NCBI RefSeq assembly: GCF_900457465.1
Contig: NZ_UAUU01000011.1
Span: 806,001 to 870,000, forward strand
Source: Sphingobacterium multivorum
GTDB taxonomy: Bacteria > Bacteroidota > Bacteroidia > Sphingobacteriales > Sphingobacteriaceae
Length of the DNA: 64,000 nt
Direction of reading: 5' to 3'
The notes below the pieces were generated by a model. The model was not told the DNA's origin. It did no database searches and saw only the letters and a list, made by a program, of their open reading frames with translations. Both the position numbers and the translations under genes were made by a program. The first letter of the stretch is position 1. Each line of letters starts with the position of its first letter. Of this stretch, positions 1 to 8,674 are shown in pieces.

Positions 1-188
1 TTCTATGTATTTATAGGACTAAATTAGAATAACTTTCCTCAAATTTTCAAGGGAATTCCAATTCGTGGTGAATCGTTTTAAATTCGCGGTATTTTAATGT
101 CTATCTGTATTTAAACTATTTTCTAAACTCAATTATATCCAGCGCTATGCCTCCACGAATCATCTGTGATGATCAAAGTATTGATGGG

Positions 189-2651
189 TTAATCTATCCT
201 CGAATCCTTTTCGAGCTTTTTGGTCTGTTTTGCTGAAAAGGTTTTTCCAAAATTGTAGCTGAAACTCAATTTTGCATAGCGCGACTTCAATTTATTCACT
301 GTTTCAATGCTAATCACATTGCCTAAACTGGAAATAGGTCCTTTTTGTAAGTTGAAAATATCCTCAATCGTGAGGGATATATTTAACTTGTCCTGAAGCA
401 CTTTTTGCTGTAAACCCGTCGTGATATATCCCGTTGCGCCATATTGCATTTGAAAACTATTTCTTTTCGATGCATAAAAGCCGAGTATTTGAACAGTAGT
501 CTTTGGCAGAATATAGATAAAAGTATTGATCGACCCACTAAAGTTGACAATCCCTGGTAACAAAATATCTTCTGTATTGTTCGATCTGAAAGTTGGGCGT
601 TGTGCTGATAAATATGTACTGACATTCACGCTGCTTCCAAACTTGTTTTGCGACATGACATAACCTCCGATTTGGTTTAGATTATAATCATTATAATAGT
701 TAAACTCTGGACTTCCAACCTCCTCATTATATCTGGAGATATATGTAAACATATTCTTCGAAGAGTTTCCATATAAAGAAAAGATCAGTGAGTGGTTGCT
801 ATTCCACTTATGTGAATATTGCAGATCTAGCCTATTCGCAAAATATGGCTTCAAATGTGTGTTACCGTTGGTGAAATAGATAGGATTATTGTTCACCGCA
901 AATGGATTGAGCATACTATACCCGGGACGTTCGATTCTTCTGTTCCCTGATAAAGCAATGCTGTTTTTAAGGTCTTTGAAATCATAACGTATATTAAAGT
1001 TGGGAAATAAATTAAGATAGTTGTTTTTAATTTGTTCGTCAGTTAAAACGGCTCGTAATTTATAGTCGAATGATTCTAATCGCAAGCCTAAATCGAAGGA
1101 GAAGTGTTTCAATTTGCCATTCAGAGAAGAATAGGCTGCAAGTATATTTTCGTTATATTGAACCTTATTTTCACTATTTAATTCACCTGCATCGATAATT
1201 CCATCTGTGGCTAGATTCTTAAAGAAGCTTTCTGTATTTGCACGGGCATATTTTGCACCGAATTTTAGATCAATACCCTTTCCAATGTTTGTTTTGTAAT
1301 CTGTATTGAATGTCCAGATTTCATATGGTCTGGAAGTAATAAAATTTCTGCTATCATTTTCTGAGGAATTAATTTCCGTGTTAGAAAAATCATATGCCTT
1401 TCTCCAGAATGAAGTGTTATTCTCATTCGAGTATTTCGAGTAATTCATACCGATCGAAAGCTTGCTTTTCGTTTTAAAATCTTTATCATAAATGAAGTCG
1501 GCGATATGAAAATTATTGTCCAAAAACATGAAGTCCTGCTGTTTAAGCTGCCTTTGAAATTGATCTTCCCGATTATAGATCGTAGCGTCTCTTTCATTAG
1601 GAAATTTGCCATAAAAGCTGGCGTACCAATAATTAAAAGAAAGTGTGCTCGTCGAATCAATATTATAAAGTGTATTGGTTTTCATGGAATGTGTTCTTTG
1701 GGATCTTTGGCTGGCCTGTTCTTGTCTATAGAGATAACTAGAATCGGGTAAGTAATAGTTTTTTATTAGATCGTTTCGTTTATGTAGGTTTTCACTATAT
1801 GAAAAATTATAGCCCACTGAAATTTCAAACTTACTTTTTTTAAGATTTAAATTGAGCGATTGGTCCGTCCCCCAAAGGGTGGAAACACTTGTACTTGCCG
1901 ACCCAAAGAAGCCCAAATTGGAATTTTTCTTAAGTCTGATATCGAGCACACCTCCATCTCCGGCGGAATCATATGCCGCACCCGGACTTGTAAGCACGTT
2001 AACGGACGAGACCTCATTGCTCGGTAGAGATTTCAGGTAGTTCAATAAATCTTGACCACCCAAATTGACTTTCCGACCATTGATCAATACAGTAGCTCCT
2101 TTTCCAAGCAATTGTAATTTGCCTTCCATTTCATCAACTGTTAATCCCGGAACCTGCTTGAGCAGTTCTGCTATATTTGTACTATTGCCTAGTATATTGT
2201 TTTCCGCATTAAATCTATACCCACCGGTAATAAGTTCTAGGGGAGGTTTTCTGGAAGAAACTGCAACCTCCTCAAGCTTATTGTCAATCTTATGAAGCTT
2301 TATAGTACCCATATCTATATTGCTCCCGTTGGGTATTACAATTCTTTTTATCTGAAACTGAAAGCCCATATGATTGATTTTTAGGTAAAATGAACGCTGA
2401 CTATGGGTCAATTGGAAGTCCCCACTTTCATTTGTCACCACTGTTCTGACAGGATTGCTGCCACTTTGATGATCCAGTAAGGATATGGAAACTAAATGAA
2501 CAGGTTCGTTAGTAATAGAATCAACTACTTTGCCCGTAACAGTAAAGGTTGAATCGATGAATGAAATGATCGTCGTGTTAGACGAAGCATGAGATATAGC
2601 GAAAAACAACAGGTATGGGAGAACTAGGGCAATTTTTTTTAACTCTTTCAT
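189..2651 (-). CDS. Outer-membrane beta-barrel receptor with carboxypeptidase-regulatory-like N-terminal domain
   Basis: About 820 residues. An N-terminal signal peptide ('MKELKKIALVLPYLLFFA') is followed by a CarboxypepD_reg-like beta-sandwich (about 40-125), a plug-like domain (about 145-240, with 'LLKQVPGLTVDEMEGKL' and 'VNVLTSPGAAYDSAG') and a long C-terminal beta-barrel, the arrangement of the TonB-dependent 'outer membrane beta-barrel protein' family of Bacteroidota. The role is inferred to be outer-membrane transport or sensing; the substrate is not apparent. I place the start at the ATG at 2651 because the seven further upstream in-frame codons begin with TTG and precede the signal peptide. 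It is divergent from the MarR gene and has no SusD partner, so it looks monocistronic. Confidence 0.85.
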   Translation of the reverse strand: MKELKKIALVLPYLLFFAISHASSNTTIISFIDSTFTVTGKVVDSITNEPVHLVSISLLDHQSGSNPVRTVVTNESGDFQLTHSQRSFYLKINHMGFQFQIKRIVIPNGSNIDMGTIKLHKIDNKLEEVAVSSRKPPLELITGGYRFNAENNILGNSTNIAELLKQVPGLTVDEMEGKLQLLGKGATVLINGRKVNLGGQDLLNYLKSLPSNEVSSVNVLTSPGAAYDSAGDGGVLDIRLKKNSNLGFFGSASTSVSTLWGTDQSLNLNLKKSKFEISVGYNFSYSENLHKRNDLIKNYYLPDSSYLYRQEQASQRSQRTHSMKTNTLYNIDSTSTLSFNYWYASFYGKFPNERDATIYNREDQFQRQLKQQDFMFLDNNFHIADFIYDKDFKTKSKLSIGMNYSKYSNENNTSFWRKAYDFSNTEINSSENDSRNFITSRPYEIWTFNTDYKTNIGKGIDLKFGAKYARANTESFFKNLATDGIIDAGELNSENKVQYNENILAAYSSLNGKLKHFSFDLGLRLESFDYKLRAVLTDEQIKNNYLNLFPNFNIRYDFKDLKNSIALSGNRRIERPGYSMLNPFAVNNNPIYFTNGNTHLKPYFANRLDLQYSHKWNSNHSLIFSLYGNSSKNMFTYISRYNEEVGSPEFNYYNDYNLNQIGGYVMSQNKFGSSVNVSTYLSAQRPTFRSNNTEDILLPGIVNFSGSINTFIYILPKTTVQILGFYASKRNSFQMQYGATGYITTGLQQKVLQDKLNISLTIEDIFNLQKGPISSLGNVISIETVNKLKSRYAKLSFSYNFGKTFSAKQTKKLEKDSRID

Positions 2652-2870
2652 GTATTTAAGGTTCTTGTGCAAAGCTTGATGACAATTGTTTGCAGTTAGT
2701 GACTATAGGTTAGTCGAGCTCACGGAAAAAATGTTGCACGTGTAATAATAAAAACGAACATAACTTTAGAACCTTGGTCTTGTTATAGTTAAAGCAAGTC
2801 TCTATCCTCGATGGGTTACAGTTTGCCACTATTAAGGCTATGATGTTGGTTTATTTTTATTCTAAAAAAT

Positions 2871-2887
2871 ATTATTTTTAAAATAAT
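2871..2887. promoter_or_regulatory. AT-rich palindrome upstream of marR, candidate operator
   Basis: A perfect inverted repeat with 8-bp arms (ATTATTTT/AAAATAAT) around a single central T lies about 40 bp before the MarR start codon. MarR dimers usually bind 16-20 bp palindromes and often repress their own gene, so this is a reasonable operator candidate. The region is very AT-rich, so chance is a real alternative, and I found no second copy before crtI. Confidence 0.3.
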
Positions 2888-2926
2888 TAAAACAAATATG
2901 GTATATTTATGTTCTAAATAAAGTGT

Positions 2927-3568
2927 ATGAAATATCAGCTTTTAAAAGAAATCATTGGATTAGTTGAAGAGTTTGAACAGGAAAACGTAGACGGAATCTA
3001 TAGCACTGACGCAAATGGATTTAAACGTTGGATAGTAACAAAGGCAACCGATGTTCTCGAAGAACCCAATTGGGACGGTAAGGAAAATGGGCGTAGTCCG
3101 GAAAGTGTCATCAGCACGTTAATAGTGCATATGAATAGGTTCGCAAAAAGTTATTCAAAGGCTGCTATTTGGGAATCTGATTTTTCCACACAAGAGGAGT
3201 TTATCTATCTTATTACACTACGGTCCTTTGATAAGATGACAAAAATGGAATTGATCAGAAGGAATATTCATGAAAAACCAGCCGGCATGGCCATTATAAA
3301 CCGTTTGATCAAACAAGGTTGGATACGTCAACACGATTCAAAACTGGACCGCCGCAGTAAGTTGCTGTACATCACGGAAAATGGCTTGTCGGCATTGGAC
3401 CGGCAAATGGGAAAAATACGTCATGCGACGCAGATTGTTTCAGGCGATTTGACCTACCACGAAAAAATAACATTGATAAGTTTATTGGATAAACTGAGCA
3501 AATTTCATCAATTAATCTATGATAGAAATATTGCACCGGAAAAATTGCTGGAGCAAGTGAAGTTATAA
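2927..3568 (+). CDS. MarR-family transcriptional regulator
   Basis: 213 residues, larger than typical MarR proteins (about 140-150) because of an N-terminal extension of about 60 residues. The winged helix lies at about 90-150; the wing is marked by 'DSKLDRRSKLLYITENG', the D-x-R-R signature of MarR proteins. It is separated by 110 bp from crtI and shares its direction. A MarR-type gene in front of carotenoid genes suggests local control of pigment synthesis, but the ligand and targets are inference. A palindrome upstream (2871-2887) could mediate autoregulation. Confidence 0.85.
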   Translation: MKYQLLKEIIGLVEEFEQENVDGIYSTDANGFKRWIVTKATDVLEEPNWDGKENGRSPESVISTLIVHMNRFAKSYSKAAIWESDFSTQEEFIYLITLRSFDKMTKMELIRRNIHEKPAGMAIINRLIKQGWIRQHDSKLDRRSKLLYITENGLSALDRQMGKIRHATQIVSGDLTYHEKITLISLLDKLSKFHQLIYDRNIAPEKLLEQVKL

Positions 3569-3678
3569 TCCACATCGGGATGCGATAGAAATGACAAAAA
3601 TCAATAGGATGTGTACATTACTAGTTGCGGTGCCAATAAGTATTGGGAATTGCCCAAGTAGTTTAGCTAAAAAAACAA

Positions 3679-5157
3679 ATGAAAAAGAAGGTAGCCGTTA
3701 TTGGCGCAGGTTTTTCGGGTCTTTCAGCGGCAGCGTATCTTGCTAAAGCAGGGTACGATGTGCATGTTTTTGAGAAACATACGCAGCCCGGTGGAAGGGC
3801 GAGACAATTCAGTACGAAAGAAGGATTTAAATTTGATATGGGACCGAGCTGGTACTGGATGCCCGATATCATTGAGTCCTTTTTTTCGGATTTTGGATGC
3901 AGCACAGCTGATTTTTTTGAGCTTGTATCGCTCAATCCTCAATTTGAAATGATATTTGACTCCGGACAAGTTCGTGTTCCGGAATCCTATCAGCAATTAA
4001 AACTATTATTTGAACAGATCGAACCTGGGGCTGGTACGCAGTTAGATCGATTTATGGAAGCTGCAAAATTTAAGTATGAAGTGGGGATGCGGGATTTCGG
4101 CAATAAACCCTGTCACAATTGGGGCGAATTTCTCTCTCCAAAGATTGCACTTAGCGCTTTTAAGCTAGATTTGCTTTCCAATTTCCGATCCTATGTTGCC
4201 AAATATTTTAAGGACCAACGATTGCGGACATTAATGGAATTTCCGGTCATATTTCTGGGCGCCTCACCCAAGGATATTCCGGCATTATATAGCCTGATGA
4301 ACTACGGCGGTTACGCACTTGGCACTCATTATCCGAAAGGAGGTTTTTTTCAATTAGTACTGGCGATGCAGCAAGTAGCGGAGAGGCAAGGTGTCACTTT
4401 TCATTTCGATCATAATGTTGATACATTAAAAATTGAAAAGAATAAGATCACTTCATTAGGTGTTAATGGCGTAGATTACGCATTTGATCTTGTGGTTGCA
4501 TCCGCTGATTATCATCATATCGAAACACTACTTACCAAGGATTTGAGAAACTATGATGAAGATTATTGGAAGAGTAGGACCTTTGCCCCTTCGAGTTTGA
4601 TATATTATCTGGGGATGAAATCGTCCATTCCAAATCTAACACACCATACACTGTTCTTTGAGCATCCGTTGGACGATCATATTGACTGTATATATGGTGA
4701 AAAAAAATGGCCCCAAAATCCACTGTTCTATGTATGTTGTCCATCCAAAAGGGATCCTCATGTGGCTCCCCCAGGCAGTGAGAACCTCTTCTTGTTGATG
4801 CCGTTGGCGACAGCTATCTCAGACGATGATGAAACACGTGAAAAATACCTAATTAAGATGTTAGAGCGTTTGGAAAAGCATACTGGTACAAAAAACCTAT
4901 ACGAGCAGATTACATACAAGAGAAGTTACTGCGTAAGCGACTTTATCAGCGATTACAATGCTTACGCTGGAAATGCTTATGGGCTAGCAAATACATTAAA
5001 ACAGACAGCGGTATGGAAACCCAAGATTAGAAATAAGAAAGTCCATAATCTTTTTTATTCAGGTCAGCTGACAGTTCCTGGTCCCGGAGTACCTCCATCC
5101 ATCTTATCGGGGAAAATTGTTGCCAAAGAAGCCATTGAATTATATCGTAAAACATAA
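3679..5157 (+). CDS. crtI: Phytoene desaturase (CrtI type)
   Basis: 492 residues, normal for bacterial CrtI, which converts colourless phytoene to lycopene by FAD-dependent desaturation at the membrane. The N-terminus carries the Rossmann FAD motif 'VIGAGFSGLSAAAYLAKAG' (about 6-25) followed by 'PGGRARQF'. The C-terminus has the bacterial phytoene-desaturase signature 'GQLTVPGPGVPPSILSGK'. First gene of a tightly spaced operon: its stop is 4 nt before the crtB ATG. Other CrtI-like enzymes (diapophytoene desaturase, ketolases) share the fold; phytoene synthase and lycopene cyclase next door make phytoene desaturase the best call. Confidence 0.93.
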   Translation: MKKKVAVIGAGFSGLSAAAYLAKAGYDVHVFEKHTQPGGRARQFSTKEGFKFDMGPSWYWMPDIIESFFSDFGCSTADFFELVSLNPQFEMIFDSGQVRVPESYQQLKLLFEQIEPGAGTQLDRFMEAAKFKYEVGMRDFGNKPCHNWGEFLSPKIALSAFKLDLLSNFRSYVAKYFKDQRLRTLMEFPVIFLGASPKDIPALYSLMNYGGYALGTHYPKGGFFQLVLAMQQVAERQGVTFHFDHNVDTLKIEKNKITSLGVNGVDYAFDLVVASADYHHIETLLTKDLRNYDEDYWKSRTFAPSSLIYYLGMKSSIPNLTHHTLFFEHPLDDHIDCIYGEKKWPQNPLFYVCCPSKRDPHVAPPGSENLFLLMPLATAISDDDETREKYLIKMLERLEKHTGTKNLYEQITYKRSYCVSDFISDYNAYAGNAYGLANTLKQTAVWKPKIRNKKVHNLFYSGQLTVPGPGVPPSILSGKIVAKEAIELYRKT

Positions 5158-5161
5158 GACC

Positions 5162-5998
5162 ATGAAAAAGCTATTTGATGAACTCGCTTATGAAGTAAGC
5201 AAAAAAACAACTGAAAAGTATAGTACAAGTTTCTCGCTTGGTATATTGGCCCTCAAGCCAAGCATTAGGGCTAGTATTTATGCAATCTATGGCTACGTAA
5301 GGTTGGCTGATGAAATAGTCGATAGTTTTCATGGTTATGATAAGCAGCGACTTTTGGCGAGGTTATACCTCGAGACTAACTGTGCTTTAGAGGAAGGTAT
5401 CTCATTAAATCCGATATTACAGTCTTTTCAGGAGACGGTGCATAAGTATGCTATCGACATCGAGCTGATCCGACAATTTCTGCATAGCATGGAAATGGAT
5501 CTGAATAAGGTCGACTATAATTCCGAACGTTATAAAGAATATATTTATGGTTCGGCTGAAGTGGTGGGGCTGATGTGTTTACAGGTTTTTACAGAAGGTA
5601 ATAGACAGCGCTATGAGGAGTTAAAACCTTACGCCATGAAACTGGGTTCTGCATTTCAAAAAATAAACTTCTTGCGTGACCTCAAGGAAGATTATCAGGT
5701 GCTTGGACGTACCTATTTTCCAAACCTGGATATGGCGGTGTTTGACAATGCACTCAAAAGCCAGATTGAGGATGAGATACACAGCGAATTTAAGGAAGCG
5801 CTTTTGGGAATCAAAAAATTGCCTGCATCGGCAAAATTTGGCGTTTATCTGGCTTATAAATATTATCTTTCACTATTTGCGAAGATTCGGAAAAAATCCT
5901 CCAAAGAAATTTTGGAAAGCAGGATTAGGATACCTAATGCACAAAAAGCCTACGTTGCTTTTAAAAGTTATCTACGTTACAAAGCTGCTTACTTATAA
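5162..5998 (+). CDS. crtB: Phytoene synthase
   Basis: 278 residues from the ATG at 5162; an upstream in-frame start at 5117 would overlap crtI and adds 15 residues not typical of the family. It is a squalene/phytoene synthase-family protein that condenses two geranylgeranyl diphosphates to phytoene. The two Asp-rich Mg-diphosphate motifs are visible: 'RLADEIVDSF' (DxxxD, about 43-52) and 'NFLRDLKEDYQVLGRTYFP'. The spacing of 4 nt after crtI implies translational coupling. No GGPP synthase (crtE) is present in the cluster, so the precursor must come from elsewhere. Confidence 0.93.
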   Translation: MKKLFDELAYEVSKKTTEKYSTSFSLGILALKPSIRASIYAIYGYVRLADEIVDSFHGYDKQRLLARLYLETNCALEEGISLNPILQSFQETVHKYAIDIELIRQFLHSMEMDLNKVDYNSERYKEYIYGSAEVVGLMCLQVFTEGNRQRYEELKPYAMKLGSAFQKINFLRDLKEDYQVLGRTYFPNLDMAVFDNALKSQIEDEIHSEFKEALLGIKKLPASAKFGVYLAYKYYLSLFAKIRKKSSKEILESRIRIPNAQKAYVAFKSYLRYKAAYL

Positions 5999-6007
5999 AA
6001 TAGAGTT

Positions 6008-6466
6008 ATGAATTTTATTACAGTATTGGTCACTTTTATTGCTATGGAGGGCGCCACCTGGCTTATCCATAAATACATTATGCACGGCTTTCTCTGGATA
6101 TTACATCGCGATCACCATGATCACAGCAATGTGGGGTTTCTGGAAAAGAATGATTACTTTTTTATCATTTTTGCCCTTCCCACGATCGCGTTGATGTATT
6201 TTGGGTCGTTAAAGGGGTACAATTATCTGTTTTATATTGGATTGGGAATTATGCTCTATGGTATGGCATATTTCTTTGTGCATGATATATTTATCCATCA
6301 ACGTTTCAAATGGTTGAGTAAAACGAATAACCCTTACTTTTTAGCGCTTCGTCGCGCCCATAAACAACACCATAAACATTTAGGCAAAGAGGAGGGCGAG
6401 TGTTTTGGCTTTTTATATGTTCCAATGAAATACTTTAAAATGTATACTAACAATGAAAAAATATGA
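6008..6466 (+). CDS. crtZ: Beta-carotene hydroxylase (CrtZ, fatty-acid-hydroxylase superfamily)
   Basis: 152 residues with four membrane-type segments and the di-iron histidine clusters of the fatty acid hydroxylase superfamily: 'HKYIMH', 'HRDHHDH', 'FVHDIFIH' and 'RAHKQHHKH'. This pattern is characteristic of CrtZ, which adds hydroxyls at C3 and C3' of beta-carotene to give zeaxanthin. Its stop codon overlaps the start of the next gene by 4 bp (ATGA), a classic coupled junction. Because no ketolase (crtW) is seen, zeaxanthin is the predicted end product of the cluster. Confidence 0.92.
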   Translation: MNFITVLVTFIAMEGATWLIHKYIMHGFLWILHRDHHDHSNVGFLEKNDYFFIIFALPTIALMYFGSLKGYNYLFYIGLGIMLYGMAYFFVHDIFIHQRFKWLSKTNNPYFLALRRAHKQHHKHLGKEEGECFGFLYVPMKYFKMYTNNEKI

Positions 6467-7164
6467 TGCAATATACTTATTCGCTTATCTTATTTTTTAC
6501 GGTCATAATCTGTTTTGTCGCATCCTTCGACAAGCGGCTTCGATTCGATCGTGAGTTCATCCCATTTTTAAAGGCATCAGCGCTTGTTGCTGTATTTTTT
6601 ATAACTTGGGATGTCTGGTTTACCAGTAAGGGAGTGTGGTGGTTTGACACAAGATATACCTTGGGACTGGCTATAGCAGGACTACCATTGGAAGAATGGC
6701 TATTCTTTATCTTCATCCCTTTTTCATGTATTTTTACCTATTTCTGCATCGATAAATTTTTTAGATTACAATCGCTATCGGCTTTTAATAATGTTGTTGT
6801 CTTTGTAAGTTTCATTATATGTGCTGTTGTTGCCCTTCGATATGCTGACAGAATCTATACCGTAGTTACCGCTGCTGTGACTATGGTGACATTGGTGCTT
6901 TTTCACTTTGTATTTCGGATACAATGGATTACGCAGGCCTCTTTAGTCTTCACTTTGCTGATGCTGGGCTTTTTACCTGTCAACGGCATACTTACCGGAA
7001 CAGGATTGGAGTCCCCTATTGTCAATTACAATCCAATGGAATTTATGGGGATTAGGGTACTTACGATTCCGGTTGAAGATGCAGTGTACGGATACACTCA
7101 GTTTTTGTGGGTTCTTTACTTTTTCAAAAAGTTTCAAAGTATGCCCCTAAAATCCAATCTATAA
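6463..7164 (+). CDS. crtY: Lycopene cyclase, fused CrtYc-CrtYd domain type
   Basis: 233 residues, strongly hydrophobic with about six or seven membrane spans. Two lycopene-cyclase domain repeats are visible, each with the diagnostic Pro-x-Glu-(Glu/Asp) motif: 'GLPLEEWLFFIFIPF' in the first half and 'TIPVEDAVYGYTQ' in the second. This is the single-chain form of the heterodimeric actinobacterial CrtYc/CrtYd cyclase, as found in many Bacteroidota, unrelated to FAD-dependent CrtY. It converts lycopene to beta-carotene. The name crtY (or crtYcd) is by function; the order crtI-crtB-crtZ-crtY places it last before a hairpin. Confidence 0.9.
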   Translation: MMQYTYSLILFFTVIICFVASFDKRLRFDREFIPFLKASALVAVFFITWDVWFTSKGVWWFDTRYTLGLAIAGLPLEEWLFFIFIPFSCIFTYFCIDKFFRLQSLSAFNNVVVFVSFIICAVVALRYADRIYTVVTAAVTMVTLVLFHFVFRIQWITQASLVFTLLMLGFLPVNGILTGTGLESPIVNYNPMEFMGIRVLTIPVEDAVYGYTQFLWVLYFFKKFQSMPLKSNL

Positions 7165-7221
7165 AGTGGATGCATTTGGACAGCTCAAATAAGCTCAGAA
7201 ATCCGCTGCTTGATTTTTTGG

Positions 7222-7254
7222 AAAGTAAATCCATGTTTGTAATGGATTTACTTT
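7222..7254. terminator. Perfect 13-bp hairpin after the carotenoid operon
   Basis: Arms AAAGTAAATCCAT (7222-7234) and ATGGATTTACTTT (7242-7254) pair perfectly around a 7-nt loop. It lies between the end of crtY and the end of the convergent DUF2147 gene, so it probably terminates transcription from both sides. There is no long T tract beyond the arms, so efficiency cannot be judged. Confidence 0.6.
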
Positions 7255-7300
7255 ATCGACTCTCACTTTGAATTAAAAATACCTTAATTAATTTTTTTGC

Positions 7301-7633
7301 TTATTGTTTTACCCAGTAAAAAGTTTTTGAAAAGATGCCTTTATGGGCCACAATTTTCAACTTTTTTCCCTGCAGGTACATTTCGCAATTGCCTTTTTGG
7401 CCAGTATCATGGTTTTCCACAGTCCCCTTCCATTCATTTTTTTCAAAACGCACATTGTAGAGGGTTGGACGTCCTTTGGGATCAAGACCAGAAAATTTTC
7501 CGTTGCTGTAAGTGATGGTGATAATGAAGCCTTCCTCGGTTTTCCATTTACCTGCAAAATTATCATTGGAGGATTGAGCAACACTCATTATTGCCATGAA
7601 GATGATGACAAGGGATGACAGTATTTTTTTCAT
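7301..7633 (-). CDS. Small secreted protein, DUF2147-like
   Basis: 110 residues from the ATG at 7633; further upstream in-frame Mets at 7660 and beyond precede the signal peptide and are less likely. The signal peptide 'MKKILSSLVIIFMAIMSVAQ' is followed by a short beta-rich domain with 'GKWKTEEGFIITI' and 'GTVENHDTGQKGNCEMYL', resembling DUF2147 periplasmic proteins, whose function is unknown. A decayed copy of its 3' end is present at 16756-16819, so the family has been duplicated locally. Confidence 0.65.
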   Translation of the reverse strand: MKKILSSLVIIFMAIMSVAQSSNDNFAGKWKTEEGFIITITYSNGKFSGLDPKGRPTLYNVRFEKNEWKGTVENHDTGQKGNCEMYLQGKKLKIVAHKGIFSKTFYWVKQ

Positions 7634-7708
7634 ATGTAATGATTTCATACTGCAAAGCAAATTAAAATAATCTGCAGTGTTTTTAATATATCTTAAAAAT
7701 GAAATCGA

Positions 7709-8269
7709 CTACCTGCACGCGCGTATCACGCTTAGTGTTTGTTGGGTAATACCCAGATAGGAGGCAATATGTCCCAAGGAGGCTCTTAGCAATATGCCAG
7801 GAAATTTGTCGAGCATATTTTTATAGCGTTGCTCGGCAGTTTGAAATTTTAATGCAAGAGTTTTTTCGGATAGCATACTAATCACTTGCAGCGATACCTG
7901 CAGCCGGAAGTTCTTAAAAGCAGGGATGCTATTACAGAGTTCGTCGAGTTTGCTATAGGGGATAGCACGCAAACAAGCTTCTTCCAATACCTGTTTACCA
8001 TAGGGGTGGGGGCGGTCAAAAAAAACACTTTCAAAAGATATCAGGAAATTATTCTCGTCGAAAAAATAATGAGTGATATCCTTTCCATCTAAATTATAAA
8101 AAGCGCGTAATAATCCTTTTTCAATAAAATAAACATTTTGGTGGTGATTGTCAGGATGTGCCAGTACAGTACCTTTCGCAAATATTTGTTTACTAAAGGC
8201 TCTGCCGATAGCATCACATTCGGCGCTGTTCAATTTTATGTTTCTAAGTAGATAAGATAAGAGTTCCAT
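7709..8269 (-). CDS. Crp/Fnr-family transcriptional regulator
   Basis: 186 residues: N-terminal cyclic-nucleotide-binding-like beta-roll (about 20-120, with 'KGTVLAHPDNHHQNVYFIEK') and a short C-terminal helix-turn-helix ('HIASYLGITQQTLSVIR'). This is the compact Crp/Fnr type common in Bacteroidota. The canonical cAMP-contacting Arg/Ser pair is not obvious, so ligand binding is uncertain. It is transcribed away from the kinase/AraC pair, and a 400-bp region separates them. Confidence 0.85.
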   Translation of the reverse strand: MELLSYLLRNIKLNSAECDAIGRAFSKQIFAKGTVLAHPDNHHQNVYFIEKGLLRAFYNLDGKDITHYFFDENNFLISFESVFFDRPHPYGKQVLEEACLRAIPYSKLDELCNSIPAFKNFRLQVSLQVISMLSEKTLALKFQTAEQRYKNMLDKFPGILLRASLGHIASYLGITQQTLSVIRACR

Positions 8270-8274
8270 TTACT

Positions 8275-8674
8275 TCAAATATAGAAAAATGCAACAGGCT
8301 GCCCATAATTCCTCTCCAAATTTATTTGAATATTCTCCAAGTCCATCAGGCAATAAATGGATTAATTTCACCGTTGGCAAAAGAGTGTGAAATGTATGCC
8401 CAAGATTGAATTTTTTAATACCTAATGGATTGTGCAGCAAGTTGCTTTAAGTAGGAGATAGTATCTGGTATAAGAAATGATATTTCAGCCCTTACCAAGC
8501 TTTCTATTTTGTAGCAATCCTGTAACGATTGATGTCAGTAATCAATTCAGCCCTATTGCTGTTTAAAATGAATTTAAAAATTTTTAGATGGACCCAAATT
8601 ACGTTTTGAGCTTTAATACCGCAAAACAATATCTGTTTTTTTCTTGTTTTTATTCATAATATATAGGGTATTTA
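8275..8674. other. Intergenic region between divergent crp-type and histidine kinase genes
   Basis: About 400 bp. It presumably holds promoters for both divergent genes. A 33-codon plus-strand reading frame at about 8289-8390 has no recognisable features. I see no RNA gene or clear repeat. Confidence 0.4.

Noticed and set aside
1506-1751. 81-codon plus-strand frame inside the beta-barrel gene
   Set aside because: Overlaps a long recognised gene on the other strand and shows no motif or start signal.
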